Assembly (NCBI GenBank): GCA_029582165.1
Contig: CM055872.1
Location: forward strand, 31,966,761-32,030,760
Origin: Portulaca oleracea
Lineage: Eukaryota; Streptophyta; Magnoliopsida; Caryophyllales; Portulacaceae
DNA length: 64,000 nucleotides
Direction of reading: 5' to 3'
The notes beneath the pieces are model-generated. The model was not told the DNA's origin. It worked only from the letters and a program-made list of their open reading frames with translations, and searched no databases. The position numbers were made by a program, and so were the translations under genes. Of the stretch, positions 45,610 through 58,009 are shown piece by piece (the stretch's first letter is position 1; every line of letters begins with the position of its first letter).

Positions 45610-48600
45610 CTGCAATACAGGAATTAACTAGTGTCAGAACCCTCTTGTGGTCCTGGTTGTATTTCTCCATCACAAGCCATGAAATGTTGTTAACTAGATC
45701 TTTCATAAAGCTTGTTCAACTTGAGGTTTAAATTAATTCTGGATACAGACGAAACTAGATGATTGGACTGGGTATCTATTGCCAGTTTCCAGTTCAGGTC
45801 CAAGCCATATTTGACCCTATCATCCACCCAACTAATATGCATGCTTTGTGTGCTTTGCAGTGAATCAGTTCAAGCACAGGAAGAGGATTGCTTTATCCCA
45901 GACATTTATTTGGGGCCATTAGGGGCTGTTTGGATTCTCTATTGTCGGACCTGGTAAGACTAGATAACCATTCTATGAAGAATCTTGAAGGACAATTCAT
46001 ATAACTGTAGGCAACATGGATCACATAAACAGAAAGTCACTCTGCAACAAAATTGCCAAATATTGAACAAACTTTTAATTCAACCAAATAAACCTGCCGA
46101 ACCCAACATCTAACCCAAACCCACCTGAAATTTGGAGTATTAAGCATGATGTTATGGACACGAACCTACAAAGTAAAACCCTGCAAATTAAAGGGTGAAA
46201 CCCCACCAAACCTGTTTGACTAATTGAACCAAGACAATAAAAACGATGATTTGAATCTCTGACGTTCACAACCATTATTCTCTATTAATTAACATTCTTA
46301 GTTCAGAAGTTAATATTTCAAAGATTGAGGGATCCACTACTGATGTCACAATGCTATTAACCGATGCCGTAGATAAGAAATGATCAGAAACAATTGAAGC
46401 TGATTATTATTAATCCTCACCATTATACTAGAGTCACAATAATATGATATATTATTTCTCTTATATCAGTCAATATTTAAACCAGTTTATTGCCTTGAAA
46501 TTGCAGTAATATTAGTATATCCAGTATACATTGAACAATTGCACTATTTAGAAATAAAACATTTCCCCAAGAGAAGCTAACAAATGGGTAGCAAGACACA
46601 ATAGGTTGATCTGCACCACCATAAACCAGAAAATATCTGACTCATATCATACCCAAACCCCAAATATGCCAGATGCATATTTACCCAAAACTGAAATGTA
46701 TTTAACCTGTCCAGACAGATTTACAGTTCCACTTCTAAAACCATTAATGTAGGAACAAGAAGGAGCCAATTGAGACAGCACTTATGTCAAATCTATGCAA
46801 CATCATGAGGGCAATATTTGGTGTAAAAATTCCACAGGAATTAGATACAGTACCAAGTACCAACATAGCTCTGAATTGTTAAGATGCCCAAAACTAAAAT
46901 CCATACCATTGTTTGGTTTATGTTGCCAGAGAGAAGGGAGGGGTGCTTAGAACAGTATCCAGAGAAAAGAGGGGGGGGGGGGGGACGTTGGGAAACAAGG
47001 GTAAGAATATATCTGCAACAGGTTTGGCTGATAAGAAAGAATGGCAAGTTACAACTGAGTCACAGTAATGAACTCGTGCTCTGAAGAAAAAGTAATGAAA
47101 TTTACCAGTTTTAGACAGTGCTTTCATTCGTTGCAAATGCTCCTCTTTCAATATGAAAGGTGCCTCATTCAAGTCTACAGCATTTCTTCGAGCATCAGCT
47201 ATGTTTTTAGACAATGTGAACTCCGATGTACCATCCACCTGTGCAATATCCATCGCTACTTTGGCTTCTATAGGAAATAGCAATCTTGCAAGTGCAACTG
47301 AAAAGATAATCCATCAGTAAGCAGCAATGACTTTTATCGCCTGAAAGCTTGCCCACATAATTAAACTATGAGGATATATAACAACTGAAAAACACAAGAT
47401 TAACAAAAGCAAAGGGTCACTACTTACCTAAGACGAACGAGATTGAAATGGTTCACTCTTTTTCTTTTCATTTTCTTTTACCTTAATTTTTTTGGTTGGT
47501 CGTAGTTGGTTGTAGCGAAGGGGGAAGCAGGTGATCCTCCAGAAAGGCACATACCGAAGAAAAACTAATTCAGCTAAATTTTGCATCACTTTAGCGCTTA
47601 TCATCAACTTCTCCTATTCCCCTTACAAACCATGCGGCTCTATTTGATTCTTGGAAAATGAGATGGAAAGAAATTTCGAAAACTGACCGAATTTCTTGTA
47701 TTTGGCATATAAGAATTTGATTAACTTTATTAAGAAATCCTTCCAAAATTGAGAAGAAAGAGGAAGGGAATTTTGAATAGCTGATTGGGAGGATTGAGGG
47801 AGAAAACAAACTGAGATGGGAGGAAAGAAGAGACTTTAAACTGGATTAGGGAGGAGAATTTTTCTCTCCATTCTATTATCTATGAATCAAACAGAGGCCA
47901 CATGATTCAGGCAGTAATGAAGGGACACGGTATTCATCAACATGTCTGTCTTTAGCTTCAGCCAGCAGTTAAGCACAAATATTGCCACTCACTGAGACAA
48001 GGATTCTTTTCTTTTTCTCAAGGAAAAAATATCAGGTTGAAGACATAAACAATATCCTCAAGCAACAAGCAGCAACATAATTTTTTTTTTTTTTTGAATT
48101 CATGTAAAATGTTTTAACTTTTTAGCAAATGAGAGAGCAGGGTACATGCAAATGGAAAGGCACTGATAAAACCACGAATTCAGAAAACACAACACAAAAT
48201 ATTAAAGCTTACGCATTAGTAGCAGAGAAGCTAGAAGCCATAGCATATAATGATAACGAAAGAATTACAAACTGCTGCATAAACATAAATCACCACACCA
48301 GATTCTACCACTGCATCAACATGTGCAAAGGCACTGTAGCATGTTTATTGAAGACCCAATAATTAATAAAATTAGTCAACCAGAACAACCGACACACTCT
48401 GACATTGAAAAATTGAAAACTTTTATCAGCTCAAACTCCCATGTAGCAAAACAATAATCCCCAATGTAACAAAACTACACTTCCCCTGCACCTCATTCAA
48501 CATTCTTGACTGTTGGCCTTATCTGAATGTACTTTTCCTATTTATTGACATAAACTTATGAAATTCAACAACTATGAAAACAATATTTCTGCTTGCGTCA

Positions 48601-51600
48601 CAGGATGTTGTTGCTTCATTTATTTCCTTTATTTTCCTTCTCTTTTATTTAGATTTTAAGGATAGGTAGGAGATAGAAAAGGCTAAGAGATATAGCAGTA
48701 TATCATGTTATTAATGACAATCTAAAATCAATTTGGATGTAACCATAACTGACCTCTATTTTCAAGATATAGTAGCTTCATACGCAGATCTTCCCCGGCT
48801 TTAGCAAGAGAAACAGATCCTTCTCCAAGCAATGGCTCTCTTCTTTCTGCTTGTTCCAATATCTCAATGCACAATCGATCCTTTGGAGCATCCTTCCCCT
48901 GTTCTGTAGATTTATAAAAGTCCACAGCCTTTGTTAGTCTCTTTGCTATCTGGAGTGCTTTACGCCCATCTAGTGTTACATCAGTTGGCTGAGCTCCCTT
49001 GGTCAGCAAAGACACAATAATCTTAGGTTCTTTCCTCATTGCAGCAACATGGAGCACTGTATAACCTCTGTTATTCATACGATTGACATCAGCAGACCCA
49101 AGTTCAAGAAGCTCTGTTGTTGTCTTTGCATCACAATGTGCCACAGCATAATGAATAGCATAAGCATCGTCTAATGTAGTATGACCCTCTTTTAATAGCA
49201 TCCTAACAAGTTCAACGTCATCAGATTCCAGAGCCCGGTGGATCCTCTTCACATGCTTATCAGGATATTCAATGTATTCAGGCTCAGTTAAACCAAGCTC
49301 CTTCCGTCTGTCAATGATTTGCTTCACAATATGATGTGGCAAGGATTTATCAAGGGTTGTCACATCAATATCAGACTTAACAATTATGTTTGTGCACTTT
49401 GCCATCAGTCTCTCACATGAATTTCCACAAATGTTGGTCACAGATAACACCACTAAAAGGTCATCTGATGCAACCTTCTCGAGAATCTCCAATAGATGCC
49501 TCTGCACATGCATCAACTTGGTAAGAAAATACTTAAATGTAAAACAAGAAAGGTAGCTATTGTCATCTTTATCAGCTGATTACTAAATCAGAAAACCACA
49601 AAATAAATTTTGAGACTGGTATTCAGAATCTCTGTCAACTAAAATCACCACTTGCCTTACCAAATTAAGTGATAATCATAAGCTCAACACCCTCCACCCC
49701 AAAAACCCAAAATAGAAACGAAGAGAAAGGAATAGCCATTCGGTCTGCGCCAGGACCAAACGCATAGCTTTCATCCAATTATAGTTCTCATATTATAGCA
49801 TCTCAGAAGACTTGCACACTAACTTTCCAAGTGAATGAGTTCACACCATTACCTTTGTACAAAACCACCATCTCAGCCAATAAAGTCAGCAAATAACAAA
49901 TGTTATCCTCTTACCCATCATTAAGAGCTCTCACAAAAGTCACATCCCAAAAGATAGTCTCCATTCTGTGAGGCAATTGTGAGTTGTTCATGCTTTTTGA
50001 AATCTTCAACATGGTACTAGCGGACTCCTCTATCCATGTATGGGAAAAATATCCAAGTGTGTTTGGATATGCAAAAATCGGCCAAATAATACCTATCTAA
50101 TCATGTAAAGTTGATCTTAAATAATAGAAATTTATGTGAAATCGATCAGAAATAGAAATAATTTGATTTAAATTTGAAAATTCACAAGATTATTATTTAA
50201 TTTTTCTAAAGTGTGTAAACATGTTATTTATTGTGATAAAAATTGATAAAAATTTAGCTCTGTATAAATATTAACTATTAACATGAGTAATTTTTTACCA
50301 TATATAAACCAAGAAACTGGAAGTACATATGAGTGTGAAGGTGCCGTGCAACTGGACAAATGTTCCAAAGAACAAATCCTAACTTTTTTGGCTCAGTTTT
50401 TCCCCGATTTGAGCTGACGAGGACATTTTAGAATCCTTGAAGATCAAAGATTTCAAATATGTGAAATGATGGGAAATGATGGGAAAATCTGCCTTACCAG
50501 AGATTAAACAAAAATTGGTCAAGTTGGCTACTGAGGTTGGCTTTGTTATTCCTAGGCTACATTACCTAGACTAGATAAGAAATTTGGCATGGCATGGGAG
50601 ACACTGCCCCAAATTGGACACATAAAAAAGCTTTCGAAAAATGGTTTTATTCTTTTCAATTTGAGTAAGAGAAATATCTAGAGCTAGGTTTGTGATTTAA
50701 CAGTTATTAAGACTTGTGATAAAGCTACCATTTAATGAGGTCCAACTAAAGTGAACCCCACTTGTCCTTCGAAGTTTTTTTAACAAAAAAGAAAGAAAAT
50801 GTCTCTCCTATTGCACATCGAAGAGTAGGATGTGCGAAAAAAAAAAATAAAAAAAAACCTTATTTTTCAATTCAGCCGCTATGTCAAAAGAGAAAGAGAA
50901 AGAGAAAGAGAGGGGGTGACTCGAAAATCCCAAAGTTCCAAAGACGAAGAAGAAAATAGGGATGATCTCCAAGACGCACAACCATCCTCAAGTCACCTCT
51001 GCCTATGACCACAGGCAAATCGGCAACCAATGGCTGGAGATTGGAGGAGCGAACCAATTGTTGATTCACCAGAACCCCTCAACTTCCACCACGAATAGCC
51101 ATTAAATGGTCATCCAATTATGTGACAACCCGAAGAAAATCGCCCCTTAATACGTACTTATTAGTGTAAATAATCAAGGTTAATGATAAATCACGAATAA
51201 TTAAAGCGCGTGTTCCAAAATTTTTGTTTTCCTAACCAAGTGTGTGTTTTGCAGGACTTGAACAGTGCAACGATCATCCATGATTCGGTTCTAAATTTCT
51301 TTTCTTGATGAATCTCTTCTGATAATTTTTTTTATGGTGATCAAGATCGCTTACGAATTCTTTCCCGAGACGGATATATCGGGTCTTCCTTTTATCTAAG
51401 ACAATTTAGGATATAATTATGAGAATTCTCATGGAGGTGTATGAATATTTTTTATTTGGGTTACCGATGTTATTTTTATGGTTTAATAAATTTCAGTAAT
51501 TTGGGAAATTAGGGAGATATAAGTATAAAAGGGGAGAATTAAAATTGATAAAATTTGTTTTATTTGGGCCCAAGGTGGTCGGTCACTAGAGGAAGAAAGA

Positions 51601-54600
51601 GAGGGGAAACCTTTCATTTTGGGCCTAGATATATATATGAATGTACAAGATGATAATAAGGAGGGGATTTATTCATCAATTCAAACACTTAAACACAAAC
51701 ACTTACTCTCATCTCCCTTGCTCTCTCTTTCACCATGACCATCCACCTCCTCACTTCCCAGCCGCCACCACCGGCCATCAGCAGCCGCCGCCGGCGAGAT
51801 TTTCCGACCATTTTCCGGTCACCGTCGCATCCTTGCACCACCATCATCTTTGTTCCCCATTCTTTTCTCCTTTTCAAGTGTAATGTCACCTTCCCTTCTC
51901 TCTCTTTTTAATGAAAAATCCTACATAAATTATGAGTTTTATGGACCTTTTATGTGATTTCATAGGTAAAATAAGTGTTTCTAAGTTCATCAAGTAAAAA
52001 GGGAAGAATTTCAAGCATCAAGGAGAGAAATCTTGGGTAAGTTGTGTTAATCTTGTGTTTTATGATTAAATGGGAGTGGATGATGATGGATTATGTACAT
52101 GCATGTGTTTTTATTAGTTAAATTCACTGTGAAGAGATGAAAAATCGATTAAGGTGAAATGCATGTATATAGATTTGTATTAGATTAAGTAAAGGGAGGA
52201 TTTTAAGTGGTGAATGTGGAATTATGCATGAAATTCATGAAAAATGTGAAGTATGGGCCTTGCATGTCTCTAAAATAGATTCAATTGATCATTTTCTGGG
52301 TGTTCGTAATTCTGGAAATTTGTATTGGTGATAGAAGGATAGGATTTTATAAGTGTTTAAGGTAAATCATGAGATTAATCATGCATGTAAGTGAGTTTAA
52401 GAGATGGTACTGCAATCTGGTTGGTAATGGGTTTTTCCAGAAACTGAGGAATGTTATTCTAGACTATTTTATGGTATGAATAGGTAGATTAAAGTGTTAG
52501 CTAACACCCGGTTTTTACGGTTCGTCGTTTCGACTTTCGATAAGTATGTTAGAAGTTATGGCCAAATTCGTAAAGTCGCCCAAAACTGAGGATTTCTGAC
52601 GTCAGTTTAGAAATGACTGTTTTTCGAATGGTTGGAGGTCTCTATGGTTTAAGGGATGAACATGAAAGTTTTAGAGGACATTCTGAGCTTTCCAGAATGG
52701 TATGGTGTGCATCCATAGGATATCGGGAGAGAGAGTTATGAGCTTCTATTTGAAGGACAAAAATCTGAGTTTCTCCAGAAAGTATGTTGTTGTGGTTGCC
52801 CATGTTCTTGGCCAAAATCCAACCCTTTCCCATGCTCAAATCAACTTGTGGTTGAAATGAATGTTAAAGTAGGAATCACGAGCTTTCTATGGACAACTTA
52901 CGGGCCCCAAACCGATTAGTATAACCCAAGTTATGGCCTCCTAAAAAAGCTTAGTCAACATGTTTATTTTTCTGGGCAGATTAGAGGAACAAGGGTTTTG
53001 ACCTTCTTATTCACGTTTCTAGTTTTTATGGTCAACTACAAAGTTGTAAAGCATGTTTTAAGCTTTCCGAAAAGTCCTCTTATGCATTGATGCGATGTCG
53101 TTAGAGATAGTTATGATCGTTTCATTGCGAATTAGGAAACTAAATTCGCCATCAAGTCGCTTTTATGTTATTAAAGTTATCCCTCCATTCTCCTATCTAG
53201 GTAAAGGTTCTAATTCATAAATCTCTTCTCTTTTCTAAGTCCCTTCAAGAGATTGTTGCCTTTCCGCTGTTCAAGTCCCTGCTCGTTCGGTGTGTGGTTT
53301 TAAAACATCAGGTACGTATATCGCCTGACATTTTATGCTTGAGGTTATAAATTAATCTTTTTATGCTAAGTACTTAAATTATATGATTTTATTCGTGTTC
53401 GTATGTAAATTCTCATGATTTATGTTCAAAAGTATATACAAGTTCTCATAGATTTTTAAGTACCCAAGGTTGATTTTTCAGGTTGATTTTACAGTTTATC
53501 TTTCTCTCAAGTATTTAGGCTAGGAATCCTTTATGTTGGGGACTTTTACGATATTTCCGTTCTTTGGCTGATAACGGTATTTCATGAATAAATTTCGTTA
53601 TAAGTACAATTCTTATTCAAGAAGATTTCAAGGATGGGTTTAAGTTATGATTACAAAGGTGGTTAGTGATCTCGTTTTATTAAGAACCCGAGGTCAAGGT
53701 TTTAAGTTTCTACAATTTTTAATAAAGGCCCCGCCCATGTTTTATCGTTTTATTAAGAACCCCATGGAAATCTGGCCAGTATAGGACATTGTCCACCATC
53801 CGGATCTCCCGATCGGTCCGGGTATGCGCATACGGAGGCTTAGCCGAGGATCGCAAGTAGGGGAACTTCAGGATAATAACAGGATAACCAAGTTTAAAGT
53901 TTCTTAAGTTACTCAAGCCTTTTGAACCAGAGTAAAGCTTTATGACTTACATGCCAAATTTTTATAAGTCTTGATTTATAAAGGTTTAGGGTCAAGTTTA
54001 TACTATGGCTTTGTATGTGTGTTATATGTAAGTCATGTAAGATTTAGGTTCTTTGGAAACTATGTTGTATTACTTTTAATGATATATTATTTCTAAGATT
54101 ATGGTTATGTATGTTACTTTTGCGAGGAAGAACTCAAAAGTATTTTCATTTAAGTTGTGATTTAAGTACAGGTTAAGTTATACTTTTCATGTACAGATTA
54201 AGTATGGTGAAGCTATGTAAGTTTTGCTACCTTTGATTTGTTTGTTTGTTATTTATATTGTTTTTAAGGTTTTGGAACCGCGCTAAATAACTAAAACGAG
54301 TTATGAAAAGATTCTTACGTTATTAGGGGTATACGTACTGAGTTTAACTCACTTTTCGAAGTTTTATGTTTTCGTTTTAGGTATCTCGGCAAAGGAGAAG
54401 GGAAAAGCCCCGGAAGGACAAAACCCTAGAGTTTCTTAAGGAGATTGAAGGTGGTTAAAGACTCTTTATGAAACATTTAAGGGAAATTTGTGATAGTTTG
54501 GCTTGTATAAGTTTTATTGGGTTGTGTTATGTTGTCTTGAGGTGGTTCAAGTTAAGTTGTGTCTTGATGATAAAAGTTCGAAGTTGGTTTATGTTTTGGT

Positions 54601-57563
54601 TGTTTTGTTGGGTTTTAGTCTTAGCCTTGTCCACCTTCGTGGAAGGCGGTAATACTCCCAGGTGTTTATCCGCTGCTAATCATTGGGTTAGGTGTATCTT
54701 TAGCGTAATCTAATGGTTAGTAACCTGGGGGCGTTACAAATTATTAGATCTAGGGTTTCCAAGTTTAGAGTTCTTCAATGACGAGTTTATAAATCTAATT
54801 GATTTCATTCAATTGGTCAAGGGAGCTTGCTGGAAATAGAGTGATACAACTGAGGTAAGTTTCACTTCGAGGATATTTTTTTCTTGTCTCTCCCTTCCCC
54901 CTCCCCCTCTTACCGCCATGGAAATTGTAACAACCATTCCCGTGTGAGTCCAACATAAATCCATGTTCGCATCCGCGATAGGTCATGCAGACTGTTGAGC
55001 CACACAAAACAGGTACGACAACAACCCAATGACCCAAACAGGCGAGTCCAGGTAACGTACTTCCTAGGCATTGTAAAATTACCACAATGGCAATCTATCG
55101 ACCATTCCCGTGTGAGTCCAACATGTGTTTGTGTCCACATCCATGACAGGTTGTGTTGACAAATACAACACAAGTACGAAAACCAAGGGACCTAAAAAGG
55201 CAAAAATTTGTTGGGAGGTGTCACACATTTCTAACAAGTAACAACTGACTAGAAGGGGACCACATTTTTTTGATGCACTCAAAAGGGACCACATCTTCAA
55301 AGAACTGGTTGCTGGTGATTTTCCGACCATTTTGACTAAATTCCGGCAATGTATATATGAAAAGACAAAAATACCCCTATGTTTTATCAAATAATTGTTG
55401 GGAGGTGTCATACATTTCTAAAAACTGACTGGACGGGGACCACTTTTTTCACACTTCTTCTCTGCACTCTTTCCTCCCCCAAATATCAATACAACTCAAC
55501 TCATCAAAAACATAAACAAACTCATTTCTTCTCCTTCTTCTTCATTCGTCCACCACCCGATCACCGGCACAACCACCAGTCCACCCGCCAACAACACCAC
55601 CATCACTCCATTCGACACTCAGCCACCACCGAGAACCACCACGACTATTTTTAATCAAACTACAATCTAAGTTTGACACAACCATGCACAAATCCTTCTC
55701 TTCATTCCATCAACATGCCAATTTCTCAATTTGTTTTTTGTTTTTGGGTCTTAACCCATCAAGACCTAATATCAAGTAAGCAAGGAGAGAGAAAGCGGAA
55801 GGGCGTCCCGTGCGGCATTTGGTTGTCGTGGGTTTGGGCGTCGGTCAACATAGATCGTTGGCAGCGGCCTCGGCGGTAGCTGCGGGTCTGGTCGCACGAA
55901 ATAGAGGAGAAACGGGGATGGTTCAGGATTGAGTTTGGGTGCTTATGGGTGTTTTTGGGTGGCTGAAGTGGCTTTTCTGGTGATATTTGGGATGCAAAAA
56001 TGGAGTCTGATTTGTGGTTATGGTGTGGGTGTTGAATTCAGTTAGAAATAGGGAATGAGAAGAAGGATCAGTGCTTGGTTGTGTCAAACTTAGATTGAGA
56101 TTTGATTTAAAATGGTCATTGTTGTTCTCGGTGGTGGCTGAGTGCTGAAGTGGTGGTGGTGTTGGTGGTGGTTAGACTGGTGGTCATGGTGGTGGTCGGG
56201 TGGTGGACAAAGAAGAAGAAGAAGAAGAAGAAGAAGAAGAAGAAGAAGAGGATGAGTTTGTTTATGGTTTTGATGGGTTGAGTTGTATTAATATTTGGAG
56301 GAGGAGAGAGAAAGTGCAGAGAAGATATGTGAAAAAAGTTGTCCCCGTCCAGTCAATTTTTAGAAATGTATGACACTTCCAGCAATTGTTTGATAAAACA
56401 TAGGGGTATTTCTGTCTTTTCATGTATAAATCGCTGGAATTCAGTCAAAATGTTCAGAAAATCACCCAACAACCAGTTCTTTGAAGATGTGGTCCCCTTC
56501 TAGTCGGTCATTAGAAATGTGTGGCACCTCCCAACAATTTCTTGGATTTGACTTTATAGCAGTCTTATTGAGCATCTAATGGACTTAGTAGAGTAACCTT
56601 GAAGGCCCCAAGTTAACCTTAAGTTTTAATGTTCACGCTTATAACATGGGGCTGGGGCTTCCATAAGCCCTTTTCTAAGGCCACTTTGTTGTCAATGAAC
56701 TTGTCAAGCTTCTTCATCACCATTGAAAGCTTGCTTTCATTAATGATTATCCTCAGCTTGGCTATCATCAATGCATAGCTGCCCTCCACCAACTTTGGGT
56801 AAGTTGATTCATATTATCAGAAACAGAAACAGATATACCACATGAAAACAACAGCAAATGCTGGGAATATCGTGCTGAAGGTCTATACATTAGCAACTAT
56901 CACCTAATCAGAAAATTCCCAAAGATAAGATGCAATCTATAAGCTTCCAACTCAAGCTTCATCTACAACATCAACAAGTCTCCAAAAAATAAATTGAAGG
57001 AAGTCAAGACCAAAATCACATACCTGGTAAAGAGCAACCAATTCGGCGATCTGGAAAATGTGAGAGAGATAGAGAACCTCAACCGTAAAATCAACAGCAG
57101 GTCGGCAAGCATCATGAGAACAATCATCATCAACACAAACACAAACACCTTTGGGCAAGGGCCGTACTTTTCCACTGTACAAATAGCCTAAGACCGCAAC
57201 AAGTGAATCAAAGCCGACCTCAAAGTCCTTGGCCAAATCCTTAAGCTCAAGCTTCACCAGTTTGTCTCTGTCCTTGTCTCTAGCTTTGGCAGCAAACTGA
57301 GCACGGAAGAAGGGGCTCCGAGCGGAGAGAATACAACGGTGGACGGGGATCTCTTTGTCGCCGGCGACGGTGATTTTGGCGTCGGCGTAGAAGTCAGCGG
57401 AGGGGTCGAAGATGGAGTCGAGATTGTCGGAGAGGCGGCGGAGAGCGGCGGCATCGGCGGGGACGGAGACATCAGCGGTGGTGGTGGTGGTGGTTGCGAC
57501 GCAGCAGATGCTGCTGCCGTTGCTGATGTCGTTGGAATCGGAAAACGCCGTCCGAGAATCCAT
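45344..57563 (-). CDS. NPR1: NPR1, salicylic-acid receptor and immune co-activator (4 exons)
   Basis: Exons 57563-57024, 49501-48754, 47297-47106 and 45609-45344 join in frame with GT-AG introns to 581 codons; Arabidopsis NPR1 has 593. NPR1 binds salicylate, moves to the nucleus and activates TGA-factor-dependent defence genes. The N-terminus is a BTB/POZ domain (about 45-175) with a C2HC zinc site C143-x4-C148-x-H150-x2-C153. C77 matches the oligomer cysteine C82 of Arabidopsis, but the position of its C156 is S149. Ankyrin repeats span about 265-365 ('GYTVLHVAAMRKEP'). R429 in 'LENRV' matches the salicylate-binding R432. An EAR-like 'VDLNEAP' is at 470-476 and a basic nuclear signal 'RQRKKRR' at 531-537. 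The start at 57563 was chosen because 'MDSRTAFSDSND' is the typical NPR1 start. No break is seen. The NPR1 clade is favoured over NPR3/4 by overall resemblance; a phylogeny would settle it. Confidence 0.96.
45610..47105 (-). other. NPR1 intron 3
   Basis: 1496 bp, GTAAAT…TTGCAG. It contains a run of 14 G at 46971-46984. No transposon is recognised. Confidence 0.9.
47106..47297 (-). CDS. NPR1: NPR1 exon 3 (start of salicylate-binding C-terminal domain)
   Basis: 192 bases. Acceptor TTTCAG|TTGCAC and donor ACTG|GTAAAT. It encodes 'ALARLLFPIEAK' through 'EEHLQRMKALSKT', including the EAR-like motif. Confidence 0.95.
47298..48753 (-). other. NPR1 intron 2
   Basis: 1456 bp, GTCAGT…TTTCAG. It holds a probable MITE at 47636-47899 and a poly-T run near 48080. 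Confidence 0.9.
47636..47899. mobile_element. Probable hAT-like MITE in NPR1 intron 2
   Basis: Left end GGCTCTATTTGATTCTTGG and right end GAATCAAACAGAGGCC are inverted, and the homology continues about 40 bp inward. The flanks share only CATG, so the duplication is not clear. Confidence 0.5.
48754..49501 (-). CDS. NPR1: NPR1 exon 2 (BACK and ankyrin repeats)
   Basis: 748 bases. Acceptor TGCAG|AGG opens with 'RHLLEILEKV' and donor GAG|GTCAGT leaves phase 1. It holds the helical BACK region with 'NICGNSCERLMAKC' and the ankyrin repeats, and ends at R429. Confidence 0.95.
51121..54738 (+). mobile_element. Solo LTR of a large gypsy element in NPR1 intron 1
   Basis: 3618 bp from TGTGACAACCCG to GGGGGCGTTACA. 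The pentamer AATTA directly flanks it on both sides (51116-51120, 54739-54743). Same family as 1-3256 and 24395-25755. The CCGCCGCCGG-rich segment is at 51760-51830. No interior or second LTR is present, so recombination between two LTRs of a former full element is the simplest origin. It is antisense to NPR1 transcription. Confidence 0.93.
54933..55200. repeat. Tandem duplication, 168-bp period
   Basis: 'accattcccgtgtgagtcca' starts at 54933 and again at 55101, each followed by related 'acat…catcc…gacaggt' sequence. It is two imperfect units, the second truncated. Confidence 0.75.
55210..56535. mobile_element. 1.3-kb foldback (long inverted-repeat) element in NPR1 intron 1
   Basis: Starts GTTGGGAGGTGTCACACATTT and ends AAATGTGTGGCACCTCCCAAC. 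The two arms (about 55210-55680 and 56070-56535) are complementary over most of their length, including 'gaccactttttt' and a (GAA)n/(TTC)n block. A ~390-bp GC-richer loop lies between. AATTT abuts both ends. No transposase; the ORFs inside are rich in His/Pro from CCACCA repeats. Confidence 0.8.
57024..57563 (-). CDS. NPR1: NPR1 exon 1 (BTB/POZ domain)
   Basis: 180 codons, phase 0, donor CAG|GTATGT. It encodes the Ser/Thr-rich N-terminus and the BTB fold including the zinc site, ending 'IAELVALYQ'. Confidence 0.95.
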
Positions 57564-57733
57564 GGAGGTTTGAAGAAGAGTGAGAGAGACCTCAGAGGTC
57601 GCCGGAATCGGACATTGGGGAGAGAGGGAGAGAGAAGTCAAAGGTGAGGGAGACCTGGGCACATTTGTTTTGACGGTTTTGAAAGGAGACACAACCCCCG
57701 CGTATTACGACAGAAGAGAGAGAAAGAGATGAC

Positions 57734-57886
57734 TTGACTCTACAGTGCCAACTGACGAGTGAATATCTAACCAAAAGGCATCTACGCGGAAGTGATCCTG
57801 CGCGGCGAGGTGTACAAGAACACCAGTACACTGTACACCACGCAGTTCCAAAGATATTTTTAATTCAAAATGAAAAGTATTTGACT
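57734..57886. promoter_or_regulatory. W-box-like motifs upstream of NPR1
   Basis: TTGACT occurs at 57734-57739 and 57881-57886, about 170 and 320 bases upstream of the start codon. WRKY factors bind TTGAC[CT] and are known to regulate Arabidopsis NPR1. Two hexamers in this length could be chance. Confidence 0.35.
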
Positions 57887-58009
57887 AAGGAATGGAAAAC
57901 TATAATTAATCCTTTAAACTAAAATCATTTTTTTTTTTGTATACACAATATATAACAGAATAAACAAACTAGAATTAAAACACATATATAAATGGAGTTC
58001 CTTATTGAG

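Larger units (their letters stand above)
49502..57023 (-). other. NPR1 intron 1, 7.5 kb, transposon-filled
   Basis: 7522 bp, GTATGT…TGCAG. It contains a solo LTR (51121-54738), a tandem duplication (54933-55200) and a foldback element (55210-56535). The remaining 49.5-51.1 kb is AT-rich without recognised features apart from poly-A and GA-rich runs near 50840-50910. At 56640-56800 the minus strand has an open, protein-like stretch ('MIAKLRIIINESKLSMVMKK') that I do not recognise. Confidence 0.92.

Noticed and set aside
46884..47283. Plus and minus ORFs in NPR1 intron 3
   Set aside because: The minus frame is exon 3 read through its donor site; the plus frame depends on a poly-G tract.
55379..55654. 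His/Pro-rich ORF in NPR1 intron 1
   Set aside because: It lies in one arm of the foldback element and arises from CCACCA/TTCTTC repeats.
57339..57647. Gly/Asp-rich plus-strand ORF opposite NPR1 exon 1
   Set aside because: Shadow frame of the real coding strand; composition mirrors the Ala/Pro/Ser codons of exon 1.
57564..57692. An in-frame upstream ATG at 57692 that would add 43 residues to NPR1
   Set aside because: The extra sequence is Ser/Pro-rich, unlike any NPR1 N-terminus I know, and 'MDSRTAFSDSND' at 57563 is the conserved start; the upstream part is better read as 5' UTR.
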